Assembly: GCA_004020315.1 (NCBI GenBank)
Contig: SAQG01000001.1
Location: forward strand, 248,001-312,000
Direction: 5' to 3'
From: Mesorhizobium sp.
GTDB taxonomy: Bacteria > Pseudomonadota > Alphaproteobacteria > Rhizobiales > Rhizobiaceae
DNA length: 64,000 bases
The notes under the pieces are model-generated. The model was not told where the DNA came from. It ran no database searches and saw only the letters and a list, made by a program, of their open reading frames with translations. Both the position numbers and the translations under genes were made by a program. This document shows positions 56,761-64,000 of the stretch, one piece after another (position 1 is the stretch's first letter; every line of letters begins with the position of its first letter).

Positions 56761-57722
56761 GTGTGGTGGACCCCTCAAGGCAAGCCGGCGCTCTCTATTG
56801 GCCGGTTCAGCTGCGCCGCAATGTCGGTGTGCGCGGCCTGTTCGCCGTGGTCATGGCGTTCCTCGTCGCCTACGGCTTCCTCTTTCCCGGCCTCTTGACC
56901 GCTTCCGGCTTCGCCAAATTCACCCAGAGCTGGTTTCCGCTGGCGCTGGTCGCCATGGCGCAGGCGATCCTCATGCTTACTGGCGGCATCAGCCTAGCCA
57001 TCGGCGCAATGGTCAGCCTGGGCGCGGTGATCGCCGCGACGACGATGACTGGGCCGCTGGGCGTAGCCGGCGGTGCCGCTGCAGTGACGCTGACCGGTGT
57101 CGGCATCGGTGCCGCGACCGGGTTCATCGTGGTGAAACTTCGGCTGCCAGCGATCGTGGTGACGCTCGCCGGCTCCTTCATCATCGGCGGTGCTGCGCTG
57201 CTCATCCTGCCGAGACCCGGCGGCGCCATTCCGGAGTGGCTGTCGGACCTGCTTGCCGGCAACACGCCCGCAGCCTTCGTGCTGCTGGTGCTCATCGTCC
57301 TTCTGTGGAAGCTCTATCTCGCCACGCCGCTTGGCTTGAGCCTCTACGCTGCCGGCGAGAATCCGGTCGGTGCCTATCGCTCCGGTGTGCCGGTCGATGG
57401 CGCACGGATAGCGGCCTACGCGATCAGCGGCCTGCTTTGCACAGGCGCCGGTCTGTTCGTTGCCGCGCAAACGGGTTCGGGTGATCCGGTCATCGGCACG
57501 GCCTTCACACTGAATTCCATCGCCGCCGCCGTGCTCGGCGGCATCGGCTTCCTCGGCGGTCAAGGCACGATGCGCGGCGCTCTTGCCGGCAGCCTGCTGC
57601 TCAGCCTGATGATCAGTGTGATGTTCTTCCTCGGCTTCACGCCGGTCGCCCAGTATGTCGCCCAGGGCCTCATCATCATCGGGGCGGTCGCCATCCCGCA
57701 ATTCCGCAAGGTGCAGCAATGA
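56757..57722 (+). CDS. sugar-type ABC transporter permease (RbsC-like)
   Basis: 321 residues from ATG 56757 (ATGA overlap). Eight or more hydrophobic helices, with the family motifs LTGGISLAIGAMVSLGAVIA, KLRLPAIVVTLAGSFIIGGA, AAGENPVGAYRSGVPVDGAR and IAAAVLGGIGFLGGQGTMRG. It forms the channel with the next gene; ribose-type importers often use one permease gene twice, while this system has two different ones. Confidence 0.94.
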   Translation: MSVVDPSRQAGALYWPVQLRRNVGVRGLFAVVMAFLVAYGFLFPGLLTASGFAKFTQSWFPLALVAMAQAILMLTGGISLAIGAMVSLGAVIAATTMTGPLGVAGGAAAVTLTGVGIGAATGFIVVKLRLPAIVVTLAGSFIIGGAALLILPRPGGAIPEWLSDLLAGNTPAAFVLLVLIVLLWKLYLATPLGLSLYAAGENPVGAYRSGVPVDGARIAAYAISGLLCTGAGLFVAAQTGSGDPVIGTAFTLNSIAAAVLGGIGFLGGQGTMRGALAGSLLLSLMISVMFFLGFTPVAQYVAQGLIIIGAVAIPQFRKVQQ

Positions 57723-58690
57723 CAGCATGGAAAGAGACCGTTGGCGGCAGACGCGCCCTGACAATCCTGCGCAGCCGGCCCTTCCTCACCGTCGCCATCG
57801 TAGCCGGAGTGTGGATCGCGGCGAGCTTCACTTCGCGTGGCTTCGGCTCCTATGGCCATTTGCGCTATCTGGTCGAACTGGCCGCGGTGATTGGCCTGGT
57901 TGCGGCGGGCCAGACCTTTGTGGTCATCGCCGGCGGCATCGACCTTTCCGTCGCGGCCATCGTCACAGTGAGCGCCGTCAGCCTGCCGCTGCTGTCGTGG
58001 CAGGCAGATCCGACCGGGCTCACCGCCGTCCTTGCCGTCCTTGCGTTGACGACGACGATCGGTCTGGTGAACGGGCTGGGCGTGGCGCTGCTGCGCGTTC
58101 ATCCCATGATCATGACCCTGGCCATGGCGACATTCCTTCAGGGTCTGCTGATCATCATCGCTGGCGGCAGCGCCGTGACCGCCGAAAATCCGCTGGTTCG
58201 ATGGCTCGGCAATGCGCGGCCGGCCGGTATTCCCGCAGGCGTGCTCTTGTGGGTGGCCGTCTCCGTGATCGTTCTGGCCGCAATGCATGCCACATCCTTC
58301 GGCGCTCGCCTCTTCGCCATGGGCGCCAACCCGCTCGCCGCGACACTCTCCGGCGTTCCCGTCGCTTCGACCACCCTGGCGGTCTACGGCATCAGCGGCT
58401 TCACTTCAGGGCTTGCAGGCGTTCTGGTACTCGGCATGAACGGACAAGGCTATGTCGGGATCGGCGATCCCTATCTGCTCGCCTCGATTGCGGCCGTGGT
58501 GCTCGGCGGCACCTCGATTCTCGGCGGGCTCGGCACCTATGCCGGCACCATCCCCGGCGCCATCCTGCTGGTCACGATCACGGCTCTGATCACCGTCGTC
58601 AACGCATCGCCCGGCTGGCGCAGCATCCTGTTCGGTTCGCTGATCCTTGGGCTGCTGCTTCTCTCAGGCAGGGAGCAGGCCCGCCGATGA
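57719..58690 (+). CDS. sugar-type ABC transporter permease (RbsC-like, second subunit)
   Basis: 323 residues starting with a 4-base overlap. Motifs VIAGGIDLSVAAIVTVSAVS, LRVHPMIMTLAMATFLQGLL, AMGANPLAATLSGVPVASTT and IAAVVLGGTSILGGLGTYAG mirror the first permease, so the two likely form a heterodimer. Its 3' end overlaps the convergent amidohydrolase gene by 27 bases. Confidence 0.94.
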   Translation: MTAWKETVGGRRALTILRSRPFLTVAIVAGVWIAASFTSRGFGSYGHLRYLVELAAVIGLVAAGQTFVVIAGGIDLSVAAIVTVSAVSLPLLSWQADPTGLTAVLAVLALTTTIGLVNGLGVALLRVHPMIMTLAMATFLQGLLIIIAGGSAVTAENPLVRWLGNARPAGIPAGVLLWVAVSVIVLAAMHATSFGARLFAMGANPLAATLSGVPVASTTLAVYGISGFTSGLAGVLVLGMNGQGYVGIGDPYLLASIAAVVLGGTSILGGLGTYAGTIPGAILLVTITALITVVNASPGWRSILFGSLILGLLLLSGREQARR

Positions 58691-59605
58691 CATATCGTCC
58701 AGCCGGTAGATGCGCCTTGCATTGCCGAAGAACAACGCCGTCTGCTCGTCCATAGAAAGCTCCGCTGCAATGACCTTGAAACTGTCATATACGGCATCGA
58801 ACGACGCGTGCAGACCGGCTACCGGGAAGTCACTGCCGAACATCGCGCGCTGCGTGCCGAAACAGTCGATGCAATGCATGACAACCGGCTTCAGGCTGTC
58901 GAGCGTCCAATCATGATCGTAGGCGACCAGATCCGATATCTTGATCGCAACGTTGTCGCGCTCCGACAAAAGTCCAAGCGCTTCGCGCCACCCCCGCATT
59001 CCGTCGGCGTCGCGATCGATCGGGCTGCCGCAGTGGTTGAGGACAAAGAGCTGGTTCGGATAGGCCGCTGCGAGGCGCGCGGCACCGGCGAGCTGGCGCG
59101 GAAACACCATCAGATCGAAAACCAGCCGGTGGCCGGCAAGCAGAGACAGGCCGGCGCGCCAGGCCGGATCGTCCATGATGTCGTCACGGGCAGCGAAACG
59201 GCGGGCAGGATCGGGATCCCAGCTCAGTATGTCGCGCACGCCGACGACACGGTCGAATGCCGCCTGCGCCTCGACCAGCGCCGGGGCTTGGCGGTTCGCC
59301 AGCGGGACGTGAACGACGTAGCGGGCGGCCACGCCCCGCGATTTATCGAGCGATTCAAGCCACCGCGTTTCGCCGATGCAGTCATCCCCAACCCAACCGG
59401 CTTCGACATGAACGGTGGCAACGACATTGTGCCGGCTGGCGTCGCGCAAATAATCCTCCGGAAGGTAGTTTCGCCGCAAGGGGCCAAGCTCGCCCAGGCC
59501 GCCGCGTTCGCCAGCCATTGTGGCGAGCCAGGGGTGCCGGCCGAGGCCGAGATCCCAAAGATGATGGTGGGCATCGATGATCGGACCGGAGTAAGGTTTT
59601 GGCAC
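58664..59605 (-). CDS. amidohydrolase-family hydrolase (PF04909)
   Basis: 313 residues. Metal motif IIDAHHHLWDLGLGRHPW, the LFVLNHCGSPIDRDADGM segment and RAMFGSDFPVAGLHASF near the end mark the PF04909 branch, which includes sugar lactonases and decarboxylases. It lies on the opposite strand between the importer and the PLP-enzyme genes, and is divergent from the latter with a 75-base gap. It probably hydrolyses a lactone or amide of the imported compound. Confidence 0.9.
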   Translation of the reverse strand: MPKPYSGPIIDAHHHLWDLGLGRHPWLATMAGERGGLGELGPLRRNYLPEDYLRDASRHNVVATVHVEAGWVGDDCIGETRWLESLDKSRGVAARYVVHVPLANRQAPALVEAQAAFDRVVGVRDILSWDPDPARRFAARDDIMDDPAWRAGLSLLAGHRLVFDLMVFPRQLAGAARLAAAYPNQLFVLNHCGSPIDRDADGMRGWREALGLLSERDNVAIKISDLVAYDHDWTLDSLKPVVMHCIDCFGTQRAMFGSDFPVAGLHASFDAVYDSFKVIAAELSMDEQTALFFGNARRIYRLDDMSSAGLLPA

Positions 59606-59680
59606 GCGTCTCTCTCATGCTGTGGCCGGCATCGGAATCGATCCGGACTTCGTCCTACCACGATGAAGGGGTAGCATCGG

Positions 59681-61006
59681 ATGACCGAAAACTCACCCAT
59701 GCGGGCGCTCGCGACCCGTGAAAATTTCCTGCTCGACGACCGCATCCGCGGCGTGCCGCCTGGCACCTTCTGGCTGGACAGCAGCCTTGTCGCATCTGAG
59801 CGCTGGCATCCAGCTGATGGGCGCATGTCGTTGCCGGTGCTGACCCTCGACGAGGCCGCCTTCATCGCCAATCGTGACCTGTTTCTGCGCTACGCGCGCG
59901 AACAGGGCGCCATGATCGCGCCGCATGCCAAGACCCCGATGGCGCCGGACCTTGCCCGATCGTTGGTAGAAGCCGGTGCATGGGGCACGACCGTCGCGGA
60001 TATCAGGCAAGCCGCGGTGATGCTCAGAGCCGGGCTCTTTCGGCTGATCATCGCCAACGAGGTTGGTGGCTCAGGTGGCGCGAACCGGCTCGCAGCCCTT
60101 GCCGGTGCTTGGGCAAGCGCCGAGCTCTTCGTCTTCGCCGACTCCGTTGCCGCCGTGAATGCGCTTGCCGAAGCCTGGCGGACCAATGCGACGCTGCCGC
60201 CGTTGCGCGTGCTCGTCGAACTCGGTGCGGGGAGGGCAGGCGCGCGGACCACGTCGCAAGCCGAGGCGATCGCCGATGCAGTTGATGCAGCCGGCGGACG
60301 GCTGCTGATCGCCGGCGTCGCAACCTATGAAGGCGCCGTGGCGCAACCAGATCCTGACCGCACTGATGAGGCGATCTCGGCTCTGCTGGCGATGACCGCC
60401 GATATGTTCCTGCGACTGCGCGCCCGCCTCGGCAGCGACGTGCCGCTGATCGTCACAGCCGGCGGCTCGGTGTTCTTCGACAAAGTGGTCGCCGCACTTT
60501 CGCCTGCCGTTTCCAGGGACGGCAATGCGACGCTGGTGTTGCGCAGCGGCGCCATCTTCTTCCACGACCATGGCATCTATGATCGCTCGCTTGGCGCACT
60601 CGATGCCCGCGAGGGCTTTGCGGTCGGCGGCGTCGGTGTTTCCGCACGAAATTCGTTTCGTCCGGCTTTGCGCCTGTGGGCCGAAGTGCTGTCGCGGCCG
60701 GAGCCCGGCCTTGCGATCTGCGGCATGGGCATGCGCGACGTGTCGTTCGATCAGGGGTTTCCGATCGTGCTCGCGGTCTTCCGAGCCGGCAAGCCGTTGT
60801 CTGTCCCGCCGGCACGCGCCGAGGTCTTCAAGCTCAACGACCAGCACGCCTTCCTGACAATAGCGCCGGGCGACGACATTGCCGTCGGCGACATCATTGA
60901 ATTCGGCATCTCCCATCCCTGCACCTGCCTCGATCGCTATCGCGTGATCTTCGGCGTCGACGTGGCCGGGCATGTCCGTCACGCCTTTCCCACCTATTTC
61001 GGCTGA
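59681..61006 (+). CDS. PLP enzyme of the D-threonine aldolase/D-serine dehydratase-like family
   Basis: 441 residues. The alanine-racemase-type barrel has the PLP lysine K84 in APHAKTPMAPDLARSLVEAG, then GTTVADIRQAAVMLRAGLF and IIANEVGGSGGANRL. The C-terminal beta domain ends with the metal-binding HPCTCLDRYRVIFGVDVAG (H412, C414), as in D-serine dehydratase and D-threonine aldolase. It should act on a D-beta-hydroxy-amino acid by dehydration or retro-aldol cleavage. A RidA gene follows after 44 bases, which fits an enamine/imine-releasing dehydratase. Confidence 0.88.
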   Translation: MTENSPMRALATRENFLLDDRIRGVPPGTFWLDSSLVASERWHPADGRMSLPVLTLDEAAFIANRDLFLRYAREQGAMIAPHAKTPMAPDLARSLVEAGAWGTTVADIRQAAVMLRAGLFRLIIANEVGGSGGANRLAALAGAWASAELFVFADSVAAVNALAEAWRTNATLPPLRVLVELGAGRAGARTTSQAEAIADAVDAAGGRLLIAGVATYEGAVAQPDPDRTDEAISALLAMTADMFLRLRARLGSDVPLIVTAGGSVFFDKVVAALSPAVSRDGNATLVLRSGAIFFHDHGIYDRSLGALDAREGFAVGGVGVSARNSFRPALRLWAEVLSRPEPGLAICGMGMRDVSFDQGFPIVLAVFRAGKPLSVPPARAEVFKLNDQHAFLTIAPGDDIAVGDIIEFGISHPCTCLDRYRVIFGVDVAGHVRHAFPTYFG

Positions 61007-61050
61007 CCGGATATTGCGGCGGCCCCAAGCGAACCTCGAAAGGATCCGAT

Positions 61051-61395
61051 ATGATCAAGTATTTCCAGTCCGGCTCTCGCATGTCGCAGGCGGTCGTCTA
61101 TGGCGGTCTCGTCCACATATCGGGCCAGGTGGCCGACAATCGCAAGGCCGGCATCGAAGGCCAGACCAGCGACGTGCTCTCCAAGATCGAGGCGCTTTTG
61201 GTCGAGGCCGGCAGCAGCAAGTCGAAGCTTGTGGCGGTCAACATCTTCCTGCCGCAGATCGGCGACTTCGATGCCATGAACAGCATCTACGATGCCTGGG
61301 TGGATCCTCAACGCCTGCCGGCGCGGGCCTGCGTCGAGGCGCGTCTCGCCGATCCCGACCTCCGCATCGAGGTCACAGCGATCGCCGCCGTCTGA
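61051..61395 (+). CDS. RidA-family enamine/imine deaminase
   Basis: 114 residues with an AAAGGAT site. MSQAVVYGGLVHISGQVADN, the KLVAVNIFLPQIGDFDAMNS strand and the catalytic arginine in RLPARACVEARLADPDLRI are RidA hallmarks. It hydrolyses reactive 2-aminoacrylate-type intermediates made by PLP dehydratases. Its position right after a PLP-dependent D-hydroxyamino-acid enzyme supports that pairing. Confidence 0.93.
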   Translation: MIKYFQSGSRMSQAVVYGGLVHISGQVADNRKAGIEGQTSDVLSKIEALLVEAGSSKSKLVAVNIFLPQIGDFDAMNSIYDAWVDPQRLPARACVEARLADPDLRIEVTAIAAV

Positions 61396-61404
61396 GTTGC
61401 CGCC

Positions 61405-62415
61405 ATGCACACTGGCCTCACCCATACGCTCGACTTCGACCGGGACGGCAAGACATCAGGCCATCTCAGTGTTCCCTTTTCGATAGACCGCTCGCCCTAT
61501 TTCCAGGTCAAGGTCCCGATCTGCCATATACGCAATGGTGAAGGCCCGTCGCTGCTTCTGATGGCCGGCACTCACGGTGACGAATATGAGGGCGAGCTGT
61601 CGCTGGCAAAGCTGATCCGCCGGCTGGATCCCAAGCGGATCAAGGGCCGCGTCACCATTCTGCCGATGGCGAACGCACCGGCGGTCATGGCCGCCAAACG
61701 CTGTTCGCCGCTCGATGGCGGCAATCTCAACCGAGCCTTTCCGGGCGATCCGTTGGGCACCCCGACAAGCCGGCTCGCCAATTTCCTCGAGACGGAACTG
61801 TTCCCTCGCCACGACGTCGTCTTTGACATCCATTCGGGCGGCACCTCGATGGAGCATCTTCCCACGGCGCTTGTCGAGCGCAATACCGATCCCGACCAGC
61901 ATGGGCGCGGGGTGGAACTGATGCGGGCGCTCGGCATGCCGTACGGATTCGTGGCCGACAATGGTCAGGCCTCGCCAACCTCGATGGGCGCAGCCCGCCG
62001 GGCCGGCGCCATCGGCGTCAGCGGCGAGTTCGGCGGCGGCGGCACTGCCACAGTCGATACGATGGCGATTACCGCTCGCGCGATCGACAGTCTGATGGTC
62101 GCCATCGGCGTGGTCGAGGCGCCGGTTCTCGCGCCGGAGTCAAAGCCTTCGGCGCCGACGCGATTGCTCTCGCTTTCGCGGCACAGTCAGGGCCTCTACG
62201 CCAGTCGCCGCGGCTGGTTCGAACCAGCAGTAAGGCTCGGCGACGGCGTGAGCGCCGGACAACTGGCTGGCTGGTATCACGACCTCGAACGGCTCGATTG
62301 TGCCGAGGAAGCCCTGCATTTCGCCGAAAGCGGCATCGTACTTTCACGCCGGCTGCACACGATGTGCGAGGCAGGAGATTGCCTTTTGCAGGTCGCCGAA
62401 CCGGTGGAAGGCTGA
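61405..62415 (+). CDS. succinylglutamate desuccinylase/aspartoacylase-like deacylase (M14 family)
   Basis: 336 residues. The zinc site is visible: LMAGTHGDEYEGELSLAKLI (histidine and glutamate) and VVFDIHSGGTSMEHLP (second histidine). GGNLNRAFPGDPLGTPTSRL carries the substrate-binding arginine. The C-terminal beta domain (from about 245) is complete. It removes an acyl group from an N-acyl amino acid. It begins 9 bases after RidA, so the pathway likely starts from an N-acylated D-amino acid. Confidence 0.9.
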   Translation: MHTGLTHTLDFDRDGKTSGHLSVPFSIDRSPYFQVKVPICHIRNGEGPSLLLMAGTHGDEYEGELSLAKLIRRLDPKRIKGRVTILPMANAPAVMAAKRCSPLDGGNLNRAFPGDPLGTPTSRLANFLETELFPRHDVVFDIHSGGTSMEHLPTALVERNTDPDQHGRGVELMRALGMPYGFVADNGQASPTSMGAARRAGAIGVSGEFGGGGTATVDTMAITARAIDSLMVAIGVVEAPVLAPESKPSAPTRLLSLSRHSQGLYASRRGWFEPAVRLGDGVSAGQLAGWYHDLERLDCAEEALHFAESGIVLSRRLHTMCEAGDCLLQVAEPVEG

Positions 62416-62470
62416 CGGGAACCAACCGGCATTTGCTCACGGCGCCGTTGCAGAGGATTGAGGATATTTC

Positions 62471-63649
62471 ATGCAGCTTTCGATGTGGACCTATCCCTGG
62501 GATGTCCAGGATCTTGGTTTGGAAGCCGTTGAACGCGATCTCGTCGAGCGCGCCGGGCTCAACATGATCAGTCTCGCGACTTCCTATCATGCCGGTCGTT
62601 TCCTGCAGCCGCGCAGCCCGCGCCGCAAAGCCTATTTCCCGGAGGACGGCACGATCTACTTCAAACCAACCGCCGCGCGATGGGCCGACCTCGTGATCCA
62701 GCCCAAGGTGGCGGGCGTGATCACGGAAGGTGGCGACGTTCTGGCCGAACTTGTCCAACGGCGCGAGGCAGGCGGCCTCCAAGTGTCGTGCTGGACGGTC
62801 TGCCTGCACAACACCCGCCTCGGCATGCTTTATCCGCAAGCCGTCACCCGCAACGCCTTTGGCGATGCCAACTATTACAATCTCTGTCCGTCACATCCGG
62901 ATGCGCGCGCTTATGTCCGCGCGCTCGTCGCCGACGTTACGCACACTTACAAGCCGGACAGGATCGAACTTGAAAGCCCGTCCTTCATGGGCTTCGCCCA
63001 TGAATACCATCACGAGAAGGACGGTGTCGGGCTGACGCCGGAAGACGACTTTCTTCTGTCGCTGTGCTTCTGTCCGTCCTGCCTCGCCCGCGCCGCTGGT
63101 GCCGGCATCCAGGGCGAGGCGGCGCGTGAGCTCGTCAAGCAGTGGATTGCCGAGGCGTGCGAGCGCGCAGTGCCCGAACGGCGCTTTCCCGAATTTCCCG
63201 CAAGTGGCCTAGACGCCTTTCTGCCCTGGCCGCAGCTCCACGCCTATCTGTTGTGGCGGTTCGAGCCGGTGACCAGCCTTGTCGCCGAACTGCGCGAGGT
63301 CGCCGATCCCGGGACACGTGTCCTCATCATCGACCTGAAAGACGGCTGGCTCGGCGGCTGCGATCTGGCAGCGCTCGGCAAGGTCTGCGACGGGGCGATC
63401 CTGTGTGCCTACGACATGCAGGCCGACGATGTCGCAGGCCTGATGGCGGCGGGCCGCACCGCGCTCGGAGCAGAGAAATTCCTCGGCGTCGGCTACCGGC
63501 TCTTCTATCCGGAAATGGCGGCTCCTGAAATCCTCGCCGCCAAGATGAAACCGGCGCTGGCGCCGGACGTCGACGGCATCAATTTTTACAATTACGGCCT
63601 TGTCCCCGCCGCACGACTCGATTGGGTGCGTGCAGCACGAGCTGTTTAA
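62471..63649 (+). CDS. uncharacterised probable TIM-barrel protein with CxCxxC motif
   Basis: 392 residues with a GAGGAT site. No signal peptide. The pattern MQLSMWTYPWDVQDLGLEAV, GLNMISLATSYHAGRFLQPR, DRIELESPSFMGFAHEYHHE and LIIDLKDGWLGGCDLAALGK suggests a TIM-barrel, glycoside-hydrolase-like fold. Residues C199, C201 and C204 (CFCPSC) form a compact metal-binding-like motif. It is the last gene of the cluster, 55 bases after the deacylase, and probably acts on the same compound. Family and reaction are not known to me. Confidence 0.75.
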   Translation: MQLSMWTYPWDVQDLGLEAVERDLVERAGLNMISLATSYHAGRFLQPRSPRRKAYFPEDGTIYFKPTAARWADLVIQPKVAGVITEGGDVLAELVQRREAGGLQVSCWTVCLHNTRLGMLYPQAVTRNAFGDANYYNLCPSHPDARAYVRALVADVTHTYKPDRIELESPSFMGFAHEYHHEKDGVGLTPEDDFLLSLCFCPSCLARAAGAGIQGEAARELVKQWIAEACERAVPERRFPEFPASGLDAFLPWPQLHAYLLWRFEPVTSLVAELREVADPGTRVLIIDLKDGWLGGCDLAALGKVCDGAILCAYDMQADDVAGLMAAGRTALGAEKFLGVGYRLFYPEMAAPEILAAKMKPALAPDVDGINFYNYGLVPAARLDWVRAARAV

Positions 63650-63746
63650 ACAAATCGATCGGTGTGCCGCAGTCTCGCTGCAGTCCAGGTCCGGTCCTCG
63701 AACCCGTGAACCTGGGAACGAGACTGCACAGCGCAACACATAGTCT

Positions 63747-64000
63747 TCAGCGCGTGTAGCGCACGAGATAGGGGTCGACCAGGGCGCGTATTTCCGCAGC
63801 GGGCGCCGCTTCGCCGGCAGCACGCAGCGCCCGCTCGTAGCGCGCATAGTCGTCGACCGCGCCTTCGAAATCACGGCGCGACAGCCGCTCCTTGATCAGC
63901 GCCCTGCAGACGGGTCCGGCATCCGGATAGAGGTCCAACGTCCTCAGATAGACCGAGCGCGCTTCCCCGGCGTTGCCGGTCGTTTCCAGCCGCTGGCCGA
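63747..64000 (-). CDS. C-terminal part of a protein with BTAD/TPR-like helices (partial)
   Basis: The minus strand is open from the window edge to TGA (complement of 63747-63749), giving at least 84 residues: GQRLETTGNAGEARSVYLRT, LDLYPDAGPVCRALIKERLS, RRDFEGAVDDYARYERALRA. This matches the helical repeats of a bacterial transcriptional activator domain (SARP-type), so the full gene is probably a regulator. The N-terminal part lies beyond the window. Confidence 0.65.
   Translation of the reverse strand, partial: GQRLETTGNAGEARSVYLRTLDLYPDAGPVCRALIKERLSRRDFEGAVDDYARYERALRAAGEAAPAAEIRALVDPYLVRYTR

Overview
The window looks like part of an accessory replicon or catabolic island of a soil/plant-associated alphaproteobacterium, most likely Rhizobiales and Mesorhizobium-like. 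The evidence is GC-rich codon use, a very high density of ABC uptake systems each paired with IclR or GntR regulators, CHASE2-type adenylate cyclase, BKACE, CaiB, MR/MLE enolases and many amidohydrolases. No rRNA, tRNA, CRISPR array, transposase or phage gene was recognised. The organism assignment is an inference from gene content.

Layout: (a) 0.37-4.4 kb, a TPR/outer-membrane barrel protein, a FecR protein and a CHASE2-adenylate cyclase in one operon. (b) 4.4-15.4 kb, an IclR regulator divergent from a peptide importer operon (family-5 binding protein, dppBCDF-like genes) that also encodes an esterase, a gamma-glutamyltransferase-like enzyme without a signal peptide and a CocE/NonD hydrolase. 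(c) 15.4-18.7 kb, decayed genes, an epoxide-hydrolase-like gene with a damaged 3' end, and an arginase-family gene. (d) 18.7-27.5 kb on the minus strand, a polyamine-type ABC importer followed upstream by an aldehyde dehydrogenase, a luciferase-like monooxygenase, a hydrolase/flavin-reductase/Nudix-like fusion and a DUF1185 protein. A divergent GntR gene and a perfect palindromic operator separate (d) from (e). (e) 27.7-33.9 kb, SDR, hydroxyacyl dehydrogenase, BKACE, an SMP-30 relic, and an ACAD plus kinase pair resembling ACAD10/11. (f) 34.4-36.4 kb, an HTH protein and a beta-propeller protein. (g) 36.8-44.0 kb, a sugar-acid set (MaoC, Gfo/Idh, mutarotase, MR/MLE dehydratase, lactonase-type amidohydrolase, IclR) and a CaiB gene translationally coupled to a binding protein with no signal peptide. 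(h) 44.7-53 kb, scattered singletons (S10 carboxypeptidase, DUF1349, PQ-loop protein, LysE exporter, SRPBCC protein, SDR, 2OG oxygenase). (i) 53.1-63.6 kb, an IclR-controlled sugar-type ABC importer, an amidohydrolase, a D-threonine-aldolase/D-serine-dehydratase-like PLP enzyme, RidA, an aspartoacylase-like deacylase and an unknown probable TIM-barrel protein.

A strong theme is gene decay. Between intact operons lie short relics of at least eight genes (proline iminopeptidase, a second dppF, a cupin, SMP-30, a D-2-hydroxyacid dehydrogenase, ugpC, a lactonase and a VapC toxin). They are recognisable only when frames are stitched by eye. The most promising unexplored systems are the monooxygenase module with its three-domain fusion (d), the split ACAD10/11-like kinase/dehydrogenase pair beside BKACE (e), the CaiB plus cytoplasmic binding protein pair (g), and the D-hydroxyamino-acid/RidA/deacylase cluster with an unknown CxCxxC protein (i).
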